Under the pieces are notes generated by a model. The model was not told the origin of the DNA and searched no databases. It saw only the letters and a program-made list of their open reading frames with translations. A stretch of 64,000 bases of DNA from Saccharina japonica (taxonomy: Eukaryota > Sar > Phaeophyceae > Laminariales > Laminariaceae), in NCBI GenBank assembly GCA_008828725.1, contig MEHQ01002038.1, positions 313,173-377,172 of the forward strand. The letters are read 5' to 3'. The position numbers and the translations under genes are program-made. Below are positions 41,501-53,500 of the stretch, piece after piece. Numbering within the stretch: position 1 is the stretch's first letter; each line of letters begins with the position of its first letter.

Positions 41501-44500
41501 CACCACGAGTAGAGCCCCGTACTAGATGATCTTCTTCCTTACTGTCTCAAACCTTCCAACCTCTGTCTCTCCAGTTCAACCAACTGCGCCACCGTGATGC
41601 CGACTTGATAAACATTTCCCCATCCCCTCTATCAATGATGCCAACGAATCAGTAACTCTCCACAACCCCCAGATATCCTTCGTTCAATCTTCCACATGTC
41701 GGAAAAGTAAACTTCCCGGAAACGAAATTTCTTCTCCAAGGCTGACAAAGTTTATCCATACATTCGTCTATTCATAGTACATTGTCAGGCATTTTGTATG
41801 TAAAAAACATAGCTTGCAACACACAACAGGTGCAGCGGGCGTATTCTTTTATCGGGTTTGATCATACCAACACCATTAAAGTCGAGTGACTCGACGTATT
41901 GCCCGATTTTATTTGTTTATTACAAGTAGTTATTTTCTGGTATCTAATATATAATGTAGACGGCGCAATTTCCCCCTCGAAGTCAGAATGCTTCCCTTCT
42001 CTCGCGAACTACTCCCACGGTAATACAGCATTCACTGGATGATTTCCCTCGTCGGTGGGATCATGTGAAAATGCTTAGTGTCGACTGATTCAGCGTACTC
42101 GTTGTTCTATGGTCCGAAGGTGAAAAGCGTTGTTTGTTGTTGGAATCGGCTCGTCTGTCGTCCAAAGTGAACAATGCTATGGATTCTGCGACGGAGAGAG
42201 TATGCTGTGATGTTCAGTCCAACTGTCTGTTAAGATAGTGTGTCGACCGAAAAGTGCTTCTCTGTCGACGAATCGGCATCGTCGATGTCATTGGACAAGT
42301 AAAATGACAAAGTCGGGGTACAAGTAAAGTGACAAAGTCGGGGGGCCCACAGTAAAACCTCATGCGCTGCCCAATGTTTACCACGTAGCCGCGTTCACCC
42401 CAACGCCTTGCCTGGCTTGCGCCATGTTCAGGTTCCATTCCTGCCGAGCTTTGCACGCTGCCGGCTTTGCAACGCCTGGATCTCTCGAGGAACAAACTAA
42501 CCGGTAAGTGGTGCAAATCAGACGCCATTTTTACTGGATTGCTGTGTTTTTCGTATCCAGGCTCGATGCCTGTGCCACATGGTTGCATCGTGTTCCGGGG
42601 TACGAATGTTCATAACTTTACAGGTGAACAGCTATCCAGGGAGAGGGCTAGCTCTAAGAAGGTGGCGTCGGGTTCGAGTTTGACCAGGCATCCATGCGTA
42701 TTTGAGATATAACACATATTGAGTTGTCTCACCACGGTTTAACACTCCTCCCGTTCGTTGAGTAAAGGATACGCACTTAACCGTTTTTTAAAGCGTTGAC
42801 TATCCTCACGCAAACAAAGGCTCGTGATTCTATCATACACCGTTCTATATTCACAGCTTTATGAATGTCACCATCCCGATTGTGTTTGACCGCTGATATA
42901 ACGAGGAGAACCGAACGTATTGCACGGCGTGGGGGTCTTGTTTGGAAACGATCGTATAACTTGAGATCGTCCAAAGTGCCACCAATTATCGGTCGTACGT
43001 AGGTTTCGGGTTTTGGGCCATTTTCTCAACGTTTGCGTTCGGTCTTTTCTTCTTTTTGCCGAGGTGTGATACTCACTAAAGCATCCTCAAATGCAGACAT
43101 TCGGGTTCATCGTGGTGACATGGAGCGATGCCCAACGCTAACAGCATTGCACCACAACACGCATTTCCGTACTGCCGTTACGTGTGTGACAGTGTGGCTG
43201 CCCACTACGTATTATTATCTGTCGTATATGTCCACGCAGTACACATAGGTTGATTTTGTTCCGCCAAACTATTTCACGTTTCCGGTCAATACCCTACCCT
43301 GTGCAGACGACGCGGAACAGGAAGAAGCTATGCTTGTGGCATGGACATGGACATTCTGGGTGCCATTACGTTAAATGTTAGCCTCGATTTCAGCCCATAA
43401 GTTGATAGGTCGACCGCGGTACTGTTTAAACAAGCAAATGAGCCCATTCGTAAAAGTAATATTTTGTTTTTTGTTGCCATGAAATAGATCAATACCACCA
43501 GAGGTCGGGAGGCGTGATACTATAGGGGATAGGGGTAGCACGTTGGAGATGAAATATATATGGCCCATCCGGCTCATTAGCTCAATATCGTTGGAATTCC
43601 TTTAGGTTGTCACGATATTTTTCGTGATATACTTATGCTTTGAAAAACTGCATCGGGTTGTACTTTCAGTTTCGTCAAAAATCTGGCTTTTGATGGTGAA
43701 TGGAGCTCCTTCAGTCAGGAGCTTCAGAAACAACTACAGCAGTGCCACCCCTACAGCAGTGGCATCCTTCTTGGTTAAATGGCTGCGTTTAACATTTGTC
43801 TTCTCGATTTCAACCACTCATCTGGCACGGATTGTCAATCGTGTGTGCTACGATAAGCGGACCGCGTTTGGGCTGAAATTGTTCCTGAATGATCGGGATT
43901 CCTTACCCAAAACCGTCAGACTTCTACTATTGTGTTAAGATGTCGTTCATTGTATACAGTCCTTCGGCCATGATATGTCTCGTCGGGTAGCACCTTTGTT
44001 TTCCTCCAGGCCCCGTTTTCGGGTGAGGTATGGAGCTCATTAAGGGACCACTCCTCATAAATCAACATTTGTGCACCTCTACCGTAGCATGCGTCCAATA
44101 AACGAATCGAGGGGGGACAGTTATGTTGTCTGTCTCTCGCTCGACACGTGAGTCACTTTAAAATACCGTGGCACGTGATTACACCAATCTGAAGATTGCA
44201 TTGGACCATGCACAAGTCACCATTTGTCGAACGTCGTGGTCTGACTTCTGAGTGCCTGCCTTACTCGCTAGGTTAAATATGGATCCGCCCGGTCGTTAAA
44301 ACCATCCCCTTTTCATCGTATCTATCTGCTGATATCGAGTGTGTATCCGTGCAAACCTTTGGCGTGAAACGGTCGCATATCCCGGTACAATTGTCTGGTT
44401 TGGATCCTTAGTTTTCCCCTCTCAGTGGAGTGTAATGTGCTGGTCTGTGTTTGGCCTTGCCGTAGAGATCTACCCATGTGGGGCATTGCAGTATTGGTAC

Positions 44501-47500
44501 TTTGACCAAGATACGTTAAGCGCTCTACGTATACATCCTAAGTGGAAACATTGAGCTGAACTGGTAAGCATCAGGGACAGTGTAAGGACAGGTGACTGTG
44601 TCATTCCACACAATCTACGAGGTATGTGTCTCCGTTCGAGATTAAAGGTCGCCTCGGTCTCCTCGTGCAGTTTTGATGCCTTTGAAGCTGGGCAAGTTGT
44701 CGTCTCGGGCACAACCTGTTGACAATATGGCGAAACGAGTGGTCTCGGCGGTTTTAACTCTTGTCTATACCTGCGTCAGCGTGGGTATTTGGTTCACGAC
44801 GTAGACGTGTAAAGATACATATGCAACATGCATAACACCTGGTAAGTTAACTTGGTTTGAAATGTAGCTGATATCACGGCAGTCAATTGAAACATGCTCC
44901 TGTCCGATAAGCTACAACGGAATCCTGTTTTGACGACGGCATGTTGCCCATTTTTCAGTTTTCCGCTTCCTTCCTCTAGACGAACGAACAAACCATGCCC
45001 GCACACTATATACAGGCAAAATTTCTGCGTGTGTCACTATTTACTTCACCAACATGAGTAATTTACTGCTTCGCTCGAACAAGCTCATCCAGTGTGGTGG
45101 TATGACTATTTTGATCGCCTCCTCTTGGCTCGTTGGTCTTATCGGTAAGAAAATATGTCGTCTTACTTACATGGTTAACAACGTCGTATTATAGTTTGAA
45201 ATATATTTGTCGTCAACGTCTTCAACTTTGGGTTGAACTTCGCTCTAGTACGCAATGGTAGAAATGATTTTCTCTTTGGGTTGCTACACTCCAAATACGT
45301 TCAAACTTCATCCCAACCGCCATTGTTGTTCCTGTCGTACTTGCAGGTTCGATTCCTTCGGGCATCGGCAACATGACATCATTGAGGACGCTTTACCTCA
45401 ACCTGAACCGGTTGACTGGCAAGTGTGGTTCCTAAGCCAATGACTGCGCGTGTGAAATGTTTTCGTGTGGGTCCTGTCCGCGGTATGATGCTAATGACGT
45501 AATATCGTCTTTCAAGGTCTTGAAGTTTGCACAACTGACTATACCCACGTTAAGTTATATTGGCATGTTCAGCCATTCGCACCGACAATCAAGGTGAGAG
45601 TGTTTTCACTGTAGGCTGAAACAGTAGTCGTTCAGTCTATCTGTCTGGTGATTAGTGTCCATAAACTCGATAGAACACCGGTATTCGCCCATGTAACCTC
45701 TTAACATGCACGTGTGTCTCTGTTGAGGAACCGTGGTAGGTTAAAGGGGGTAGTCAGATACAGGTTAGGCTGAACGGCTACTTCACCCTATGGTTTGGAC
45801 CCTTCCAGTCATAACTGGGGTTTCCGTGATTGTCCCTTCGCGTGAATGACGGGACAGACGTAGATTCCTTTCACTATATTGTTGGTTTTCATCAGTGACC
45901 TACAACGTTGAAAACGAGGGGGTTTACCACACGCACTGAATTTATTTGTTGACAGTAACGCGTGCTGGAGACCACTGTTTTCAGTTATATCAGACCAACC
46001 TACATGAAAGCTAATATAATATGGGCGGCATTGGCCAAGACGGGTCCAACCGACTGACCTCCTACCCGTAACACCTTTCGTTGACGGTGGGCGTTTCACT
46101 ACGGTATTCCCAGCAACATCAACTGATCCCGTCAGCAGACTGTCGTGATATATAGCATGCATATCCCGAGTCGTCTGGGTTTGGTCGACCGGCTCTCGTG
46201 AAGATGGGTACCATCGGCTGAAAGAGGCCGAAAAAAACTATCTTGAGCATGGTTACCGCGAGCAGAAGGATATTCCTACGGCATTCATCATGCTGACTCG
46301 AGCAATGCTCCAGTCGATATTTTAGTTTATTGACAGTTTGTCGGGTTGTCGACCCTTCTCTGGTAAGCCGCGGGAACGAACAAAATTCACAAGCGAGCTA
46401 TCAGAGATGAACGCACACATGTTGGGAGTATTCCCTTGGCAGGACATCAGCAGACATACACAATGCAAACTCGTGGAGGGTGGAGGCTCGCTACGAGTCA
46501 CTAAACCTAAAACGTCGATTTCGTGACCCGATCTTGTCAACATTTACTATACCGCCGACAGTGCCGAAAGTCATACTGTTTGATTTGGCCGATAAACCCC
46601 ACGCGGTTGAGATTCAGCAACTTTGAGTTGTACGCCACAAGTTCGCGCACTAGTAAGAACTTGTGCGATATGTTATAAAATATAGTATCCTGCGCGAGGT
46701 ACGGGAAATGGGGTGAACCTCGTCAGTTGCCGGTTTCTTGCTGGTTTTTAATACCTAATGAAGCTGAGTTGAAGGAAGGAAGTCAGTTCTACCCTGAACT
46801 TGTTCAAACATATACTTTTTTGGTCTGGGTATATTGCCTGTACGTTCTTCCTCCCAAACAGGGGGCACAGTATACGCACATATGAGGTACTTTGTAACGC
46901 AAGCATGAAAACTATCATCAATGTTTGACTTCACGGAAAGGAAAAACCTAATTAATCCATCACGTGTGACAGTTTGGTACTGTTGTGATTTAATATTCTC
47001 GCTTTGGCCTTGGCGGTTGCAAAGGCCACTGCAATGACTACAGTATCACTACATTACTGTCGTTTTGTAGATCGCAACATGATTGTCCCTTTCGTCTTCA
47101 ACGCTGACTTGATGTTCGAACGGCTGTGGGTTTCTAACGCAGGAGGTCAGCGATTTATGTCGCCCCGGATGCTCACCTAAAACGCCGTCCCGTCATCGCA
47201 ATCGCCATTGTTGTCCCTGTCGTTTCTTGCAGGTTCCATTCCTTCAGAAGTTGGCACGATGTCATCGTTGGCGTCGCTCCTGATCTCCAACAACCGTTTG
47301 ACTGGCAAGTGTGAATCCCGAATCATAATCCGGATGCCTGGTAGTTTCTCCCCATGTTTCACATCTCCGGCATGCTTTGAATGCTTTAGCGTTTGGAATG
47401 TCTTGAATCTGCACACGTGAACAAACTCAGGTTGGGTTCGAGATCACATGTGAAGACGTTGGCAACGACAACGAAATAACAGCAAGTGCATAGCTAGGCT

Positions 47501-50500
47501 GAAATAGGTATCTATATGACGGGTACGTCGTGTGCATACACTCTTAATACTACGATGTTTCGCCCACGGCATCTCTTAGTGGACACATGTGTCGCCCGTT
47601 TGTGATACTAGGTGGGTCCCACAGCCCATCAGGCCTGACGCGAGGTTAAAGTACCACTTGACTCAAAGGTGTGCAGGGTTGCAGTCGTGATCAGCGTTAA
47701 TATTATGTGTGCCTCTAAGCGGGCGATGGGAATAACATGTGATGCCCTGTTTTAATCGTTACACAGTAGCTTACAGCGCAGTACACCTGATTCTTATTGA
47801 CGTATGAGTTGTTATCATCAGGGGGCAACGACGTTGAAGAATACTTACTTCACCATACAAACTGAATTCACTCGTCAACAGCAGCGTATGCTATGATACC
47901 GCTATTGGCCTCGTTGACAAACCGTCACTACATTAAGCCCAGTATAATGGGGAAGATCTTGGCTTTCACGGGCCAAAATATACTGATATCCTACCGGTAA
48001 CTCCTTTCGTTGATTGTGGCCGTTTCATTACGATATTCACAGCAACATGATTTGGTCCGGCCATTTGTCTGTTATTTTTATACTTCCTCTGTCACATAGG
48101 TTAGGGTGCCTAAAGGCAATACATTGTTGGGGTGCAACCGTGTTGGTGATGGTAGCATAGTCGGGTTCGTTACAAAAACATAACAAATATGAAGCTATAA
48201 ATTAAAAACAAAGGAAAAACGAAGATCTATTTCTGTACCTAAAATACAGTACCCTATTATGGCCTGTTTTGGGAATATGTTTGAGAATATATTTTGGGAA
48301 TGCAAGCAAACACTCCGTAATGTGGGCGATAACGACTTTAGTGTGGAGCATACCGGGGTGATCAAGCGGCAGAGGGGGAGGATGTTCGAAAGGGAGGTAG
48401 AATATGACAAGGAGGCCTTAGAGAAGGCCTATGCGTGGCTGGCATCGAGTCCCAGCGATGCCGAAAACGGGGTTTTTTTCCCCGGCACTATCTTTCCCGT
48501 GGGAAACGCGTGAAATACTACCGTTTTTGGGCCGACTGAATTATTTTCGGCCGTTCGGCCGCATGGTTCAAGCGCTCACTGAAAAACCAACAACACGTTT
48601 CTTACTAAAACAACACCGAAGACATCAACAAAACAATCGGAAAACAGATCGGAAACGTTTAAGCTCTCGTACAAATTTAGGTACCCTAACTTATGAGACA
48701 GAGGAAGTATATATATATGATGCCTGTCTCAGTCTGTCTGTGTTCGGTCGGCCGGCCCACGAGGAGATCGGTACCGTGGGCTGAAAAAAAACAAAATAAA
48801 TCCCCGTCATAACGTGTACCGTGCGCGGAATGAATTCGCCGAGTGGATCGTCATGTTGGTCATATCTGACTCGATCGATGCTGCATTTGATGTGTTTTTG
48901 TCTTGCAGACGTTTTGTCGCAGTGTCGATTCCTAACTGGCAAGGTGCGCAAACAAACGGTTTTCACAAGCAAGTCATTGTAGTTAGGTTAGAACAGTGCT
49001 CCCTTGGCGACGTGAACAGATGTATACGATGCAAACTAGTGGCGGGTGGAGACTTGCTACAAGTAACAAAACTAGAATGGACCCATTTCATGACTCGATC
49101 TCATTAACATTTCAAACATCGCCGACAGTGATGAACGTTCTGTTGATTGATTTTCTCGGCATAACCCGACGTGGTTGCACCCCGGTAGTTTCCCGTTCGT
49201 TGCTGATTTGGATTGAAAAAACGATGATTTGAAGGCGACCAGTTAGAACCTGCACTTGTTCGATACGCTACACACACATGCGGTTTCACATGGACATGTG
49301 GCCTGTTCGTTCTTCTTCCCGAACCGATGCCGGATAAACTATACGCACACTCCAAGCACCTTATAACACAGGCGTAAACGTTATTATAATGTTTGGCTTA
49401 GCGGCATGGAAGACCTCCTAACTATCCCACCACGTGTGACATTTTGGCAGTTGTGATTTCCTCCTTTCGCTTTGGCCTTGGTGTTCGCTAAAGACACTGC
49501 ATTCGCTGCATAGTCACTACTACTGTCGTTAAGTAGATTATATCATGATTGTCGATCACGCCTTTAACACTGACTTGAGGTTTAAGCGGCTCTGGTTTTC
49601 AATCGTAGGCGGCCGTTGTTTTTATTCCGCCTGCGCCGATACTCACACAAAACGTGGCCCCGCCATCCCAATCACGACTTTGTCCCTGCCGTGCTTGCAG
49701 GTTCCATTCCTCCGGAAATTGGCGGTATGTTATCGTTGACGGGGTTGCTGGCCTCCAACAACCGTTTGACTGGCAAGTGTGATTCTCAAACGTCCTAAAT
49801 CAATATACGGGTGTGTGTTGTCTTCTCCACGTATGTCATATCCCCGTCCTGCTTTGGATGTTTTATCGTTTTTAAATGTTTGGAATATGTTCAAGTGGAC
49901 AAGCCACGTTTTTTTTTATGTCCCCTTTTGGGTCGTTGGCAACGAGAACGAGACAATAGCATGTGCATGTCTAGGCTGAAAGAAACACCTATATGCCTCA
50001 TACTTCGTATATATACTCGATAGCTGCGAATATTCGCCCACGGTACATCTTAACATACGCATTTGTCCTCGTTTGTGACACCTGGTAGGTTCTACGGTGT
50101 ATTATTCAGACCCAGGGTGTGGTTTACGTATGTATTACTTTACTAAATGGTGTGCAGCATTGCATTCATCACCGGCATTACTGTTGTTCGTGTCTCGAAG
50201 CGGGTGACAGGGATGTCAAGGCATTCGATGTTTTGATAAATACACTTTTACTCCGCATCGCAGTACCCCCGATTACTACGTAGTATGAATGGTTATCGTC
50301 AGGGAGCTACGACATTGAATAATAGACATTTTACCGCGCAAACTTACTGTCTTCCTTGGCAGCATCGTATGTTATGAGACCGGTGTTTGCCTCGTTGTCA
50401 AACCGCCCCTAAATGGCAGTAATTATAATATGGACAGCGTCGGCATTGACGAGCCCAGAAATACTGATCTCCGACCGGTAAAACCTTTCGTGGACGGTGA

Positions 50501-53500
50501 TCATTTCCCTACAAGTTTGACACCAACATAATTTGATTCCATCACCAGCCTGTCCATTTAATTGCATCATGCATATTCGAAGCTGTCCGGGTTTGGTCGG
50601 CCTGCCCTCGTGAAGCTGTTTACCGTGGGTTGGATACGGCTGAAAGAAATCCTCTCGATAATGGGTCGCTTGAGCATAATGAATATACTCAGGCAATCGT
50701 CAGGTTGATCCTATCTGACCCGAGCAATGTTGCAGTTGACATTACATTGTTTTGACGATTTGTCCAAGAGTCGAGTCCTACCTGGCAAAGCGCGGGAACA
50801 AACGAAATGCACAAGTAAGTCATTGTAGATGTTAACACGCTTGTTAAAAAAGTGATACCTAGGCCAACATCAACGGAGGCCTTTGACGCACACTCATGGT
50901 CGCCTTGCGTGACCCGATCTCATAAAAAACAAGAACACCGCCGAGTGTGTGGAAACCTTCTACTTGTTTATTTGGCCGGTATGACGTCACGCGGTTCGCA
51001 TTAACGAGGTTTAAATGATACGACGCTCGTTCAAGAACTGGTCCGTAATCGTATGATATTTAATCTAACACGCGCTCCTGCGGGACGCACGATAGATAGG
51101 GTGCATCTCGCGATAGTTTCCTGTTCCTCGCTGGTTTGTGTTCGAAACTTAGCTTATTTCAAGGCACCCAATTATTAACTCTATTTGCATCTCCGATACC
51201 TCTGAAAATAAAGTATGTCTTCACCTGGTATGTTAACTGTGCGTGCTTCCTCCCCAACCGAGGACAAAATATAAGCAGGTACTTTTTCGAACCGGCATAC
51301 ACGCTATATTGATTGACTACACGGAATTGGAAAAAACTCCTGATAAACCCACCGCGTGGTATCGTCTTCACCCGTTGACCTCGACGGTGGCGACGGGCAC
51401 TACATTCGGTACATGATCAAATGTAAATTCGTTGTGTAGATCGTAACATCATTGCGGTTCACGCAACGTTTTGCAGGTTTAAACTGGTCTGGTTTGCTAC
51501 CGGAGGCGGTCAGCGATGTTTTTGTCTGCGCGAATCCTCACATAAAACGTGGCCCGGTCATTGCAATCGCCGCTGTATCCCTGTCGTTCTGCCAGGTTCC
51601 ATTCCTTCGGAAATCGGCAAGATGTCATCGGTGACGTCGCTTAAGCTCTCCAACAACCGTTTGACTGGCAAGTATGATTTCGAAACCACTAAACGGATGT
51701 GTGGTATGTTTTCCCCCATGTGTCATATCCGTATCATGCTTAGAATATATTAACGTTTCGGAATGTCTCGGAGATGCTCAAGTATAGCACACGCATGTTT
51801 CGAGATAACATGTTCAGCGGGTGACCGCGAGAACGGTATACTTGCACGTTCAGGGCCAGGCTGAAAGAAGCACCCATTTATCTGGTGCTTCGTATACATA
51901 TATACTCTATATATAGACTACAACTATTCGCCCACGGTAGCTAGTAACAAAGGCATGTGCCGCCGTTTGTGATATATGGTAGGTTTTACGGTGTATTTAA
52001 ACCCATCGTGAGGTTTACGTACTCATTTACTAAATTGTACCTGGTATGCAGCACTGCAGTCATCATCACCGGCGTTGCCCTTGTTTGTGCTTCAAAACGG
52101 GCGACGGGAATAACGAACAATGTCATATTGGGAGAATGACACTGTAGTATACCTTACTCCGCGCTACACTACCCATTCTCCCTATGAATGTATGAGTGGT
52201 TACCATCAGAGAGATACGGCGTTGAATAATCTAGATTTTATTACACACACTAACTTTTTTATTGCCAGCAACGTATGCAAGAAAGCCGCTGTTGGCCTTG
52301 TAGACTAACCGCCTGTACATGAAACCCAGTATAGCATGGGCAATATCGGCCTTGACGAGCCCAGAAAGACTGATCTCCTAGCGGTGACACCTTATGTTGA
52401 CGGTGGCCATTTCACTACGATGTGCAAAGCAACGCTATCTGGTTCCGCCACTTGTGTCGCCTACTATGTATGACGCATATCATAACCCGTATGAGTTCGG
52501 TCGGCCGACCCTCGTTTAGAAGGTTACACCCGCCTGGAAATGTATCAAAGACGCCTTCGCATGAATGGTCACCGCGAGTAGGATTAATTTACGAAATCAT
52601 TTGTCATGTTGATATTATATGACTCGAGCAAAGCTTCAGTATATGTTTTGTTGTTCTAGACGGTGTGCCCAAGTGCCGACTCCTACCTGTCGAAGCGCGA
52701 GAACAAACGGAAGCGCAATCAAGTAATTCCAGTTGTCATCACACATATTCGGATAGGGTTCCCTTGGGTAACATTAGCCGAGATATTTGATGCACACCCG
52801 TTGCGGGGTAGAGGTTAGCTACGAGTAACCAAAACAATATCGTCTTATCTCGTGACCCGATCTCGTCAACATTTTGAACATGGTGGACCGTGCCAAAAAC
52901 TTCTACTTTGTGACCTGTCCGGAATAACCCCATGCGGTTCGCATTCACCAGCTTGGAATGACACAGCGCTCGTTCACGCACTACGTAGTCCGTACGTGTA
53001 GCATAGTTTAGATAACATACGATCCAGGGGGATGTAAGACAAATGGACCGCACCTCGCCAGTTGCCAGTTGGTTGTCAATTAGAACCCGCGCTTGCCTGA
53101 TACTCTGAAAGCATGAAACGTTTGAACCTAGGTATGTTGAATGTATCGCCCTGCCTCCCTACCGGGGAGAATGAAGTATACGCACGTACGTTGTGTAACT
53201 GGCGTACTCCCTTGAATGCTTGACTTCACGGAATTGAAAACCCCCTGCTTAACCCGTCACGTGGTATTATCTTCTCCCGCCGGCCTTGGCGGTGGCGAAG
53301 GGCACTGCATTCGCTACGTGATAACTACAAGGCCTGTCGCTTTGTAGATCGCAACAGTATATTTGCTACCGTCGCGTTTTGTACGCCAACGTAAGGTTTG
53401 AGCCGCTTTGGTTTTCAATCGGACGCGATTAACGAGCTTCTGTCGGCGCGAATTCACAAATAAACGTGAATCCATCATTCCAATCACCATATTTGTCCCT

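Larger units (their letters stand above)
42624..45346. other. 2.7-kb intron before the tandem LRR array
   Basis: Contains MITE A copy 5 with its decayed neighbour and the possible LRR relic at 45093-45144. The rest has no recognised feature. Confidence 0.55.
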
